Shown piece by piece: positions 17,974-26,357 of a DNA stretch of 64,000 nt. The translations under genes were made by a program, and so were the position numbers. The notes under the pieces are model-generated. The model did no database searches. It was not told the DNA's origin and saw only the letters and a list, made by a program, of their open reading frames with translations. Origin of the DNA: Streptomyces scopuliridis RB72 (GTDB taxonomy: Bacteria; Actinomycetota; Actinomycetes; Streptomycetales; Streptomycetaceae); assembly GCF_000718095.1 (NCBI RefSeq), contig NZ_JOEI01000001.1, positions 186,001 to 250,000 on the forward strand. Direction: 5' to 3'. The first letter of the stretch is position 1; each line of letters starts with the position of its first letter.

Positions 17974-18167
17974 AGGTCCTTCGGCTCCTTCGGCTCCCTC
18001 GGGGAGAGAAGCGCCAGCAGGAGCAGTACGCCCGCGGCTTCCGGCGCATAGACAGGGGCGTCGCTGAAGGGTGCCTCGGGTTCTGCCATCGCCATAGTCA
18101 ACGCGTGGTGGTCCAGAGTGATTTCTCGCGGCCGGACGGTCTGAGAAAGCATCGATGGGCTCCTCAT
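17970..18167 (-). CDS. Small peptide heading a four-gene operon
   Basis: 65 aa. Two ATGs are plausible: 18167 (GAGG seven bases upstream) and 18152 (GGAG about eight bases upstream). The N-terminal half is polar (RPREITLDHHALTMAMAEPE), the C-terminal half has a hydrophobic run GVLLLLALLS and then PREPKEPKDL. It has no Cys. Such a leader-plus-core layout could be a modified-peptide precursor, or a small membrane-interacting partner of the next protein. No recognised RiPP enzyme lies near. It is the first gene of the unit. Confidence 0.6.
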   Translation of the reverse strand: MRSPSMLSQTVRPREITLDHHALTMAMAEPEAPFSDAPVYAPEAAGVLLLLALLSPREPKEPKDL

Positions 18168-18263
18168 GTAGATGCCTCATGCCCTGTCTGGGCAATCCAC
18201 CGCCCACGCTAAGTGACGTGGAACAAACCGGCCAATTGGGATGATAAGTGGCCATTCTCGCAC

Positions 18264-20501
18264 CTAGACATGGAACGGAACGGTGGTCACCACGATCTTC
18301 GGGAGGGACCGGAGCGCGCGCCGCAGCCGTCCCGCCAGCGGGCTGTGGAGCAGCCGGTGCCACCAGTGCCGTTCGACGATCTCCGGCAGGATCACCGTGA
18401 TGGTCAGATCGGGCCGCTGACGGTGCAGCGATTCGAGATAGCTGATGAGCGGCGCCACCGTAGCCCGATAGGGGGAGATGACGATCCGCAGCGGAAGATG
18501 GTCGCCCCACAGCAGCCAGGCCTCGCGGAACCGCTCGGCGTCCTCGTCGCTGGGGCTGACATGCAGCACCAGTACGGGCTGCTGGAGGGAAGCGGCATAC
18601 GCCAGCGTGCGCATGCTCGCCTGATGCAGCGCGTCGACCGGGACGACCGAGAGATGACGGATCTCCTCCGGTGTCTCCTCGGTCTCCGAGTCCTCCATCC
18701 TGACCGACGGGACCTCGGGGCCGGCCGGCGGCTCGGCGCACGGCTGCGGTGTGATCGTACGGCTGGGGATCTCGATCGTCTGGGGATGCAGCCGCAGCGC
18801 CTCCCTGACCTTGTCGTAATGGCGCCGGATCCGCGTCGTCACCAGCAGGAACAGGGCGACGGTGAGAATCGCGAGCCATGCTCCCTCGGTGAACTTGGTG
18901 ATTCCGGCGGTGATGAAGACCACTGCGGAGAGCAGCGCGCCGGTGGCGTTGAAACAGAGGCTCTTGCGCCAGTGCCGGTCGCGCTTGCGCCACCAGTGCA
19001 TCACCATCCCGCTCTGCGAGAGGGTGAAGGCGAGGAACACCCCGACGGCGTACAGCGGAATCAGCGAGGCCGTCTTCCCGTCGAACGCGACATAGACGCA
19101 CACCGCCGCCACGGAGAGCACGATGATCCCGTTGCTGAAAGCCAGCCGGTCGCCCAGACGCAGAAAGATCCGTGGCGCGTGGTTGTCGCGCGCCAGCAGG
19201 TACAGCACCCGGGGGAAGTCGTTGTACGCCGTGTTCGCCGCCAGCAGGAGCACCAGCGCGGTCGCCGCCTGCGTGAAGACATACATGGGGCCCGAACCGA
19301 AGCTGCGATGGGCCAGTTGGGACAGCACCGTCTCCTGCGACTGCGGAATCACACCCTCCAGATAGACCATCGCCATCGTGCCGGCGAACAGCGCGATGAG
19401 CAGCCCGATCATCCAGGACAGAGTCGTGCGCGCGTTGCGCCAGGAGACCGGTTTGAAGGCGGGCACCGCGTTCGAGATCGCCTCGATACCGGTCATCGCC
19501 GTCGATCCCGAGGCGAAGGAGCGCATCACCAGCAGCAGGCCGACACCCTCGACCGCGTGCAGCGGCGGGGTCGGTACGGGTTGGAAGTCCCGGCCGGCCG
19601 CGTCGTACACACCGACGGCGACCAGCGCGGCGACGGCGATGATGAAGGCGTAGGTGGGCGCCGCGAACAGCGCCCCGGCCTGCCGTACACCCCGCAGATT
19701 CCCCGCCAGCAGTACGGCGATGACGAGCACGCCGATCAGCACGGTGTCACCGGCCAGTTGGGGGAGCGCGGAGGTGACCGCCGCCATCCCCGAGGAGACC
19801 GAGACGGCGACGGTCAGGACGTAGTCCGTCATCAGACCGGCAGCCGCCACCAGCCCCGGCACCCGCCCCAGATTGTCCGTGGCGACGATGTACGAGCCGC
19901 CCCCGTACGGATACGCCCGGATCGTCTGACGGTACGACACCCCGACGGCCAGCATCAGAAAGACGATCGCGAGGGCCACCGGCAGCGAATACGCGAGCCC
20001 CGCCGTACCGCCGAGCACCAGCACCGCCAGCAGCGCCTCGGGACCGTACGCCACCGACGACAGCGCGTCGGCGGAGAGCACCGGCAGCGCGATCAGCTTG
20101 CGCATCCGCTCCCGCGCGATGGCCGTGCTCTTCAGCGGCGCCCCCAGAGCCACACGCCGGACGAAAGCGCCGAACCGGCCGAGAGGGGCCCCGATCTCGC
20201 CGTCCACCGCCCCGGGCGGCGGCGCGTTGAGCGCGGCCACCTGTACGAAACGGCCGAAGCGGGCCGGGACGATCTGCGCCGGCTCCGGGTAGCTGCCGGT
20301 ATCGGGGTCGACGGGCAGCGCGCGCCGCCACGCGTCGGGGGCGGCGGACACCCGCCCCCACTCCCGCCCGACCAGTCGCAGCATCATGGACTGTTCGGCG
20401 TCGAGCTTCGGCACGGAGAGAGGCGCATGGGAGGCGTCGCCCTGGTCCTGGTCCTGACCGCCTCGGCCTTCGTCTCCCTGGGGTCCCTGGGTATCCGTCA
20501 C
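18264..20501 (-). CDS. APC-superfamily permease, KimA-like, with C-terminal cytosolic domain
   Basis: 745 aa, about twelve membrane segments from residue ~115, beginning LSADALSSVAYGPEALLAVL, the signature stretch of the KimA (YdaO) potassium importers; GGSYIVATDNLG and GSTAMTGIEAISNAVPAFK follow. The last ~170 residues are soluble, with a Usp-like alpha/beta pattern (PVLVLHVSPSDEDAERFREAW). KimA proteins import K+ and are inhibited by c-di-AMP; whether this protein does is inference. An acidic, Gln/Asp-rich N-terminal tail precedes residue 40. Start GTG at 20501; ATG at 20387 is an alternative. Confidence 0.85.
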   Translation of the reverse strand: MTDTQGPQGDEGRGGQDQDQGDASHAPLSVPKLDAEQSMMLRLVGREWGRVSAAPDAWRRALPVDPDTGSYPEPAQIVPARFGRFVQVAALNAPPPGAVDGEIGAPLGRFGAFVRRVALGAPLKSTAIARERMRKLIALPVLSADALSSVAYGPEALLAVLVLGGTAGLAYSLPVALAIVFLMLAVGVSYRQTIRAYPYGGGSYIVATDNLGRVPGLVAAAGLMTDYVLTVAVSVSSGMAAVTSALPQLAGDTVLIGVLVIAVLLAGNLRGVRQAGALFAAPTYAFIIAVAALVAVGVYDAAGRDFQPVPTPPLHAVEGVGLLLVMRSFASGSTAMTGIEAISNAVPAFKPVSWRNARTTLSWMIGLLIALFAGTMAMVYLEGVIPQSQETVLSQLAHRSFGSGPMYVFTQAATALVLLLAANTAYNDFPRVLYLLARDNHAPRIFLRLGDRLAFSNGIIVLSVAAVCVYVAFDGKTASLIPLYAVGVFLAFTLSQSGMVMHWWRKRDRHWRKSLCFNATGALLSAVVFITAGITKFTEGAWLAILTVALFLLVTTRIRRHYDKVREALRLHPQTIEIPSRTITPQPCAEPPAGPEVPSVRMEDSETEETPEEIRHLSVVPVDALHQASMRTLAYAASLQQPVLVLHVSPSDEDAERFREAWLLWGDHLPLRIVISPYRATVAPLISYLESLHRQRPDLTITVILPEIVERHWWHRLLHSPLAGRLRRALRSLPKIVVTTVPFHV

Positions 20502-20642
20502 ATCCGCGAGTCTCTTCGGCGGACCGCGCCACCGGCCCCAACGGCGCCGGACGACACACGGCCGGGGGCGGCGACAACCCGTTCGGACGTACGGCCCGGC
20601 GCGGCCACGCGGGGCGCACCGGGCCCGCCGGACGGGCCGGGA

Positions 20643-20724
20643 CATCCCACCAGCCGCCCGGTGGAATGCCCCGGCCCCGGCAGGTCCCGCACCATGGCTG
20701 TCTCCCGTCAGCGGGTGCGGGACC
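20643..20724 (-). pseudogene. Fragment of a second metX gene
   Basis: On the minus strand this stretch repeats codons of metX that encode VLHALTGDSHVAGPAGPG and HPTGGWWDALVG (metX bases 9060-8981). By eye about 40 of the first 48 positions match. A one-base and a two-base length change then break the frame, and nothing of metX remains on either side. It lies between the permease and the monooxygenase gene. It is a decayed copy, not a working gene. Confidence 0.8.
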
Positions 20725-20747
20725 GGTAGAAGGAGGGCCGGCGCCGG

Positions 20748-21866
20748 CTATGGCCGCGGCCCGGCCCCCGGCTCCGGCGTGGCACCCCGGTCCGGCCCGG
20801 CTTCCGGCCCGGCCCACAGCGCCGAGGGCGCCTCACGCCGGATCACCGGCGCGATCTCCTCGGCGAACCGCTGGAGTTGCTCACGCTGCTCGGGCAGGCT
20901 CAGCCCGAACGCGTCGACGGTGAGGGACTGCAGATCGTGCCGGTAGACCTCGTGATAGCCGAGGATCTTGTCGATGATCCGCTGCGGACTGCCGATGAGC
21001 TGCGGGCCGCTCTCGATCGCCTCCTCGATGGTGGTGAACGGGGTGTTGTAGCCGGCCTTGCCCACCAGATGCGGTGTGAAGGTCTGCTGGACGCGGGCCT
21101 CGTACTGCCCCTTGAAGTCCCTGACGGCCCGTTCCGTCGTGTCCGCGATGTACAGACCGCCGGAGCCCGCCGCCACATGAGCCCGCGCAGGATCGTGTCC
21201 GTACTCCTCGAACTTCTCGCGGTAGTGGCCGATCAGCCGCGCGTACGCCTCCCGCGGCTGGATGGCGTTGGCGGTGAAGAGCGGGTCGCCGTGTTTGGCC
21301 GCCAGCTCGGGGGAGTTGAGGCTCGTGGCCGAGCCGTGCCACACCCGGGGCGGACCCGCGTACGGGCGCGGCACGGTCGTGACGTTCTTGAGCGGCGGCC
21401 GGAACAGGCCCTCCCAGTCGAGGTGTTCCTCGCGCCAGAGCCTGCGCAGCAACTCGTACTTCTCGGCCTGGTACTCCCACTGCCGCTCCTCGTCCAGACC
21501 GAAGAGGTCGAAGTGCCCGGCCTCCGCGCCCTTGCCGATGACGAGCTCGATCCGGCCCCGGGAGAGCTGGTCCAGCGTCGCGTAGTCCTCGGCCACCCGC
21601 ACCGGGTCCAGGATCGCCACGACCGTGACCCCCGTCAGCAGCCGGATACGCGAGGTACGGGACGCGAGCGCGCCCAGGAGCACCGTGGGACTGGAGGAGA
21701 GGAACGCGCCCGCGTGCCGCTCCCCGACGGCATAGGCGTCGAAGCCGAGCCGCTCGGCCTCCACCCCCAGCTCGACGACTTCGTTCAGCCGGTCGGCGGC
21801 GGGCGGGAGTTCCCCGGTGAGGGGGTGCGGTGCGTGGCCGACGATCGTGAGGACGGAGAATTTCAT
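20748..21866 (-). CDS. LLM class flavin-dependent monooxygenase (second of locus)
   Basis: 372 aa luciferase-like TIM barrel: MKFSVLTIVGHAPHP at the N-terminus, LGFDAYAVGERHAGAFLSSSP, LTGVTVVAILDPVRVAEDYATLDQLSRGRIEL and RVWHGSATS. It should use reduced flavin and oxygen; in this context the likely substrate is an organosulfur compound. The C-terminal ~25 residues are Pro/Ala-rich and probably disordered. It is the last gene of the minus-strand sulfur unit, 80 bp after the binding-protein gene. In gene content it parallels the luciferase-like genes of the Bacillus ytmI operon; orthology is not claimed. Confidence 0.87.
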   Translation of the reverse strand: MKFSVLTIVGHAPHPLTGELPPAADRLNEVVELGVEAERLGFDAYAVGERHAGAFLSSSPTVLLGALASRTSRIRLLTGVTVVAILDPVRVAEDYATLDQLSRGRIELVIGKGAEAGHFDLFGLDEERQWEYQAEKYELLRRLWREEHLDWEGLFRPPLKNVTTVPRPYAGPPRVWHGSATSLNSPELAAKHGDPLFTANAIQPREAYARLIGHYREKFEEYGHDPARAHVAAGSGGLYIADTTERAVRDFKGQYEARVQQTFTPHLVGKAGYNTPFTTIEEAIESGPQLIGSPQRIIDKILGYHEVYRHDLQSLTVDAFGLSLPEQREQLQRFAEEIAPVIRREAPSALWAGPEAGPDRGATPEPGAGPRP

Positions 21867-21947
21867 GACTGCCTTCCGCTGCGTCCGAGGTGCGGCATGC
21901 GCGAGGTGCGGTCCGTGCGAGGGCCGGTGGGGGAGAGCCCGATCCGG

Positions 21948-22940
21948 CTACCGACCGGTTTTCGGCAGTCCCTCGGGGTTGAGTTCGGAGGAGGACACGG
22001 CCTCGTTCGCCAGCCCCCACCGCTCCAGGACCTTCTGGTACGTCCCGTTCTTGATGACGGTGTCGATCGCCTGCTGGAACGGCTTGATCAGACCGTTGTC
22101 CTTCTTCGTCGTGGCCGCGATCTTGCCCTGGACCTCGTCCCCCGCCCCCGAGAACGTTCCGATGACCTCGGTCTGGCCGGTGGAGGCGGAGTGGTACGCG
22201 GCGACCGGGTTGGGGCCGAGGTACGCGTCGAGACGGCCGGAGCCGAGCGCCAGATAGTAGTCGCTGGAGTTCTGGTAGATCTTGATCTCGGTGGGCTTCA
22301 GGCCCTTCTTCACATTCGCCTTGCTCCAGTCGACCAGCAGCTTCTCCTGGTTGGTGCCCGAGCCGACCCCGATCGTCCGGCCCGCCACGTCCGCCGGGCC
22401 CTTCACCCGCCAGTCAGTGCCCTTCTTTGCCTCGAACGCGATGTTGTCCAGCCGGTAGGTCGCGAAGTCGTACTTCTCCTTGCGCTCCTCGGTGACGGTG
22501 ATGTTGCTGAGACCGAGGTCGTACTTGCCGCTGTCGAGACCGACGAAGATATTCGCCCAGTCGACGGTGTTGTAGTGCGGCTTCAGCCCGAGCACATCCG
22601 CGACCAGCGAGGCGAGGTCCGGCTCCACCCCGATCACGGTCTTGTCGTCGGTGGCGTAGAAACCCAGCGGAGGCACGGAACCGGCCGCGTTGACGACCTC
22701 AAGGGTGCCCCGCTCACGGATCTCCGCCGGGACGAGCGCCGCGATGGCATCCACCTTGGGCGTGGTGATCCGCTTCTGGTCGGGGCCCAGATTGATCTGG
22801 ACCCCCTTCTTGTCGCCGTCCTGGGGCGCCACCTTGTCGGTGCTGCCATCGGCGGAGTTGCCGCAGGCGGTGAGCGAGAACGCGGTGACGAGGCCGAGCA
22901 GGGCGGCGGTGATACGGAGGGGACGGCGACGGGGCGGCAC
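21948..22940 (-). CDS. Polar amino-acid ABC transporter substrate-binding lipoprotein (2)
   Basis: 330 aa SBP_bac_3 family protein. Signal peptide with lipobox FSLTAC, lipidated Cys near residue 25. LEVVNAAGSVPPLGFYATDDKTVIGVEPDLA and VGLDSGKYDLGLSNITVTEERKEKYDFATY are family hallmarks. The start is a GTG at 22940 with AAGGAG six bases upstream. It lies 89 bp after the ATPase gene and its upstream gap holds GGAC repeats. Together with the second binding protein (24857-25822) it gives the transporter two alternative receptors, as in the Bacillus TcyJ/TcyK pair. Confidence 0.9.
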   Translation of the reverse strand: MPPRRRPLRITAALLGLVTAFSLTACGNSADGSTDKVAPQDGDKKGVQINLGPDQKRITTPKVDAIAALVPAEIRERGTLEVVNAAGSVPPLGFYATDDKTVIGVEPDLASLVADVLGLKPHYNTVDWANIFVGLDSGKYDLGLSNITVTEERKEKYDFATYRLDNIAFEAKKGTDWRVKGPADVAGRTIGVGSGTNQEKLLVDWSKANVKKGLKPTEIKIYQNSSDYYLALGSGRLDAYLGPNPVAAYHSASTGQTEVIGTFSGAGDEVQGKIAATTKKDNGLIKPFQQAIDTVIKNGTYQKVLERWGLANEAVSSSELNPEGLPKTGR

Positions 22941-22970
22941 GGAGAGCTCCTTGACAAGGTGGCAGAACAC

Positions 22971-23019
22971 ACGGACGGACGGAAGGACGGACGAAGGGAC
23001 GGACGGACGAACGGACGGC
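22971..23019. repeat. GGAC/GGACGA simple repeat
   Basis: About nine near-perfect copies of GGAC with A or GA spacers fill the gap between the ATPase and binding-protein genes. It could vary by slippage or form structure in the polycistronic message. Confidence 0.65.
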
Positions 23020-23029
23020 GGGCCGAACG

Positions 23030-23845
23030 TCACAGGACCTTGGACAGGAACGCCTGGGTACGCGCGTGCCGCGGGCGGTCGAGCACCTCCGCCGGCGGCC
23101 CCTGCTCGACGATCACTCCGTCGTCCATGAAGACGACGGTGTCGGCGACCTCGCGGGCGAAGCCGATCTCATGGGTGACGACGATCATGGTGGTGCCGGT
23201 ACGCGCCAGATCCTTGATGACATCGAGGACCTCACCCACCAGCTCGGGGTCGAGCGCGGAGGTCGGCTCGTCGAAGAGCAGCACCTTGGGTTCCAGCGCG
23301 AGGGCGCGCGCGATGGCCACGCGCTGCTGCTGGCCGCCGGAGAGCTGACGCGGATAGGCGTCGGCCCTGTCCGCGAGGCCCACCCGCTCCAGCAGCCGTC
23401 CGGCCTGCTCCACGGCGGCCTTGCGGGACCGGCGCAGCGCCGAGACCGGAGCCTCGATGATGTTCTCGACCACCGTGAGATGCGGGAACAGATTGAAGTT
23501 CTGGAAGACGAAACCGATGTGCAGACGCTGTTTCAGCACCTCCCGTTCCTTGAGCTCATGCAGCTTGGAGCCGACGCGGCGATAGCCGATCAGCTCGCCG
23601 TCGATACTGATGTATCCGCGGTTGAGCTTTTCGAGATGGTTGATGCTGCGCAACAGCGTCGACTTCCCGGAGCCCGAGGGGCCGAGTACGACGGTGACCT
23701 CGCCGGTGCGGACCTGGAGGTCGACCCCGCGCAGTACTTCGAGCGCGCCGAAGTTCTTGTGGACACCGCGCACATCGACCATCAGGCCGCTGCCGGCGGA
23801 CGTACCCGCGGCCGTGCCGGTGACGGGATCGGAGTCGGTGCTCAT
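23030..23845 (-). CDS. Polar amino-acid ABC transporter ATPase
   Basis: 271 aa. All ATPase motifs are present: Walker [11 protein letters not shown]-loop [14 protein letters not shown], signature LSGGQQQR, Walker [15 protein letters not shown] and the switch His in [14 protein letters not shown]. It belongs to the GlnQ/TcyN group. The ATG at 23845 overlaps the permease stop (ATGA), so the two are translationally coupled. It is the only ATPase in the locus and probably energises both permeases. Confidence 0.95.
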   Translation of the reverse strand: MSTDSDPVTGTAAGTSAGSGLMVDVRGVHKNFGALEVLRGVDLQVRTGEVTVVLGPSGSGKSTLLRSINHLEKLNRGYISIDGELIGYRRVGSKLHELKEREVLKQRLHIGFVFQNFNLFPHLTVVENIIEAPVSALRRSRKAAVEQAGRLLERVGLADRADAYPRQLSGGQQQRVAIARALALEPKVLLFDEPTSALDPELVGEVLDVIKDLARTGTTMIVVTHEIGFAREVADTVVFMDDGVIVEQGPPAEVLDRPRHARTQAFLSKVL

Positions 23846-24840
23846 TTCTGGATACCTCCGGTGGCGGCAGCGGCCCGCATCCTGCGGGTGAAGGTCCGGG
23901 CCCGCTGGAGCGGTGTGGGCGGGGGCGTACGCTCGGCGCCGCGCGCGAAGTGCCGCTCCACGTAGTACTGGGCGATGGTCAGCAGGGTGGTCAGCAGGAT
24001 GTACCAGGCGGTCGCGACCATCAGCAGCGGTACGACCCGCCCGTTGCGGCCGTAGATCACCTGCACCTGGTAGAACAGCTCGCCGATCGCCATCACCGAG
24101 ACGATCGAGGTCCCCTTGAAGAGGGAGATGACCTCGTTGGCGGCGTTGGGCAGGATGGAGCGCATCGCCTGGGGCAGCAGGATGCGGCGCAGCTGCCGCA
24201 GCCGGGGGATGCCCAGGGCGGCCGCCGCCTCCAGCTGCCCGGCGTCGACCGAGATGATCCCGCCGCGCACGATCTCCGCGGCGTACGCGGCCTGGTGCAG
24301 TGCGAGTCCGATGACAGCGGCCGACAGCGCGCTGACCAGGTTCATCGTGTCGAAGCTCCACAGGACAGGACCGAACGGGATGCCGATCCCCAACTCCTTG
24401 TAGAGATAGGCGAGATTGAACCAGAACAGCAGCTGCACGATGAGCGGGATCGAACGGAAGGCCCAGATGTACGTCCACGCCACCGTCTGGAGGATGACGC
24501 TCCTGCTCAGCCGCATGAAGGCGAGCACGATCCCGAGCGCGAAGCCGAGCGCCGTGCCGTACACGGTGAGCTGGAGCGTCACCCAGACGGCCTTCAGCAC
24601 GGTGTCGGCGGACAGATAGAGGAAGAAGGTGTCCCAGTCCCAGCCCGGGTTGGTGACCAGACCGTGGCTGAACTGGGCGACCACGACGAGCGCGGCCACG
24701 CCCGCCACCCAGCGCCAGTAGTGGCGCGCGGGGACGACCTTCAGCGTGGCGAGATCCTCCCGGTCCGGGACCGGCCTTTGCGGCGGTACGAGGCGGCCGG
24801 GCGGCGGCGCGGCTTGCGCGGCGCCGGTTGCGGTGTCCAT
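23842..24840 (-). CDS. Polar amino-acid ABC transporter permease (1)
   Basis: 332 aa, HisM/TcyL-type permease with an N-terminal extension of about 45 residues and then membrane segments. [19 protein letters not shown] and the cytoplasmic EAA loop [20 protein letters not shown] are diagnostic. ATG at 24840 with AGGAG seven bases upstream. It is a clear paralogue of the divergent permease at 28091: both carry LLFWFN, the IGIPFGP loop and near-identical C-termini (FYVERHYARG against [10 protein letters not shown]). A two-permease, one-ATPase transporter is therefore likely. Confidence 0.93.
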   Translation of the reverse strand: MDTATGAAQAAPPPGRLVPPQRPVPDREDLATLKVVPARHYWRWVAGVAALVVVAQFSHGLVTNPGWDWDTFFLYLSADTVLKAVWVTLQLTVYGTALGFALGIVLAFMRLSRSVILQTVAWTYIWAFRSIPLIVQLLFWFNLAYLYKELGIGIPFGPVLWSFDTMNLVSALSAAVIGLALHQAAYAAEIVRGGIISVDAGQLEAAAALGIPRLRQLRRILLPQAMRSILPNAANEVISLFKGTSIVSVMAIGELFYQVQVIYGRNGRVVPLLMVATAWYILLTTLLTIAQYYVERHFARGAERTPPPTPLQRARTFTRRMRAAAATGGIQK

Positions 24841-24856
24841 CAGTGGCTCCTGCCGG

Positions 24857-25822
24857 CTACTTCTTCTCGGGCGGACTGATCCGGGACTCCTCGATGGCGG
24901 AGTCACCCGTTCCCCATTTGTCGAGGATCCGGCGGTAGGTGCCGTCGTCGATCAGCTGGTTGACGGCTCCCTGGAACGCCCTGAGCAGCGGGGAGCCCTT
25001 CGCGAAGGCGAAGCCGACATCGAGCCGGTGGAACTCGCCGAGGAACCTGACCCCGGCCGCCGGCTGGGCCGCCTGGTAGCGCAGGCCGTTGATCGTCGAC
25101 ATGACCACATCGACCCGGCTCTGCTGGAGGCTGGTGAGCAGCGCGCCGTTCTCCGAGTACACACTGACCTTGTACGGCTTCTTGCCCGCGTCGGCGCAGA
25201 CACCCTTCCGGGAGTTGAGGGTGGCCTCGAAGGTGGTGCCCGCCCCCACTCCTACGGTCTTGCCGCACAGCTGGTCGAGCCGGGTCACCTTGCCGAGGCT
25301 CTTGTCGTCCGCGCGGACGGCGAATCCCTGACCGTCATTGATGTAGGTGACGAAATCGATCGTCTTCCGGCGTACGTCGGTGACTCCGAAGTTGCCGGTG
25401 CCGACGTCGTACTTGCCACTGCCGAGCGCCGGCAGGATCGCTTCGAAACTCGCCTCCTCGCGGCGCAGCTCCACCCCCAGGACCTTGCCGACCGCGTCGG
25501 CGAGGTCGATGTCCTGTCCGGCGGGGCGGCTGGTCGACGCGTCGGGGTAGTAGGCGCTCGGCGGCGCTCCCACGGAGGAGGCGATCCGTACGGTCCCCCG
25601 CTTCCTGACGGCCTCGGGGAGCAGGGCCGCCAGCGACGCGTTCTTCTTGAGCGAGGCGGTGACATCGTCGGACGGCGCGGGTGAGGCGGCGCCGGCCGCC
25701 TCCTGCCCGGAGGCCGCGTCCGTTCCGCAGCCCGTGAGCACCGGCAGCAGCAGGGTGGCCAGCAGCGCGGCGGCCACCCGGTGACGCACGGGCCGCGCAC
25801 GGCCCGGGATCAGGATGCGCAC
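24857..25822 (-). CDS. Polar amino-acid ABC transporter substrate-binding lipoprotein (1)
   Basis: 321 aa. Signal peptide and lipobox LLPVLTGC with the lipidated Cys near residue 32. SBP_bac_3 features: GTVRIASSVGAPPSAYYPDAS, SGKYDVGTGNFGVTDVRRKTIDFVTYI and LDVGFAFAKGSPLLRAFQ. The start is a GTG at 25822, five bases after the GNAT gene ends and with GAGAGG further upstream, so it is in the same operon. It is more diverged from the second receptor than the two permeases are from each other, which suggests different ligands. Confidence 0.92.
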   Translation of the reverse strand: MRILIPGRARPVRHRVAAALLATLLLPVLTGCGTDAASGQEAAGAASPAPSDDVTASLKKNASLAALLPEAVRKRGTVRIASSVGAPPSAYYPDASTSRPAGQDIDLADAVGKVLGVELRREEASFEAILPALGSGKYDVGTGNFGVTDVRRKTIDFVTYINDGQGFAVRADDKSLGKVTRLDQLCGKTVGVGAGTTFEATLNSRKGVCADAGKKPYKVSVYSENGALLTSLQQSRVDVVMSTINGLRYQAAQPAAGVRFLGEFHRLDVGFAFAKGSPLLRAFQGAVNQLIDDGTYRRILDKWGTGDSAIEESRISPPEKK

Positions 25823-25826
25823 GGGG

Positions 25827-26357
25827 TCACACCTCTCTTTCGGGGGAATCCAGGGAGCCGGCGGGACGGCCGGTGAGGTGCTTCTCGAAGGGGAGCGGGC
25901 CGATGGACTCCGGATCCGCCCCGGTGTCGAAGAGCGGTGTGTAACCGGCCGTCAGATACAGCCCCCTGGCCTCCGGCTGACGCGGCCCGGTGGTGAGGTA
26001 GACGCGGCGGTAGCCCCGTACGGCGGCGATCCGCTCCAGCTCCGCGACGACCCGCTTCGCCAGCCCGCGCCGCCGGTGCGCGGAGTGGGTCCAGATCCGC
26101 TTCAGCTCGGCCGTGCCGGCGTCGTACCGGCGGAACGCCCCGCCGGAGATCGGCTCGCCGTGCTCCAGCAACAGCAGCAGGACACCGTGCGGCGGGTCGA
26201 ACTCCTCGGCGGGGTAGCGGGCCAGCTCGCCGTGCGCGTCCTTGCCGTAGCGGGTGGAGTACTCATGCCCCAGCTCGCGCAGCATCGGCAGTACCCGTGG
26301 ATCGGAGACGGAGGTCGACAGCCAGGTCAGACCACCGGGTTCGGCGACGGAGGTCAT
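25827..26357 (-). CDS. GNAT family N-acetyltransferase
   Basis: 176 aa. The acetyl-CoA site is RRRGLAKRVVAELERIAAVRGY with the Q/RxxGxG/A loop, and LTTGPRQPEARGLYLTAGYTPL is the C-terminal GNAT stretch. The ATG overlaps the monooxygenase stop by one base (TGATG). In the Bacillus ytmI operon a GNAT enzyme (SnaA) acetylates S-alkylcysteines before oxidation; the same role is inferred here from the neighbours. Ligand specificity cannot be read from the sequence. Confidence 0.88.
   Translation of the reverse strand: MTSVAEPGGLTWLSTSVSDPRVLPMLRELGHEYSTRYGKDAHGELARYPAEEFDPPHGVLLLLLEHGEPISGGAFRRYDAGTAELKRIWTHSAHRRRGLAKRVVAELERIAAVRGYRRVYLTTGPRQPEARGLYLTAGYTPLFDTGADPESIGPLPFEKHLTGRPAGSLDSPEREV

Noticed and set aside
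17974..19101. Upstream extension of the 245-aa protein across the permease gene
   Set aside because: The extra residues are the permease gene read in another frame; GTG 17973 with coupling to the small peptide is the sensible start.
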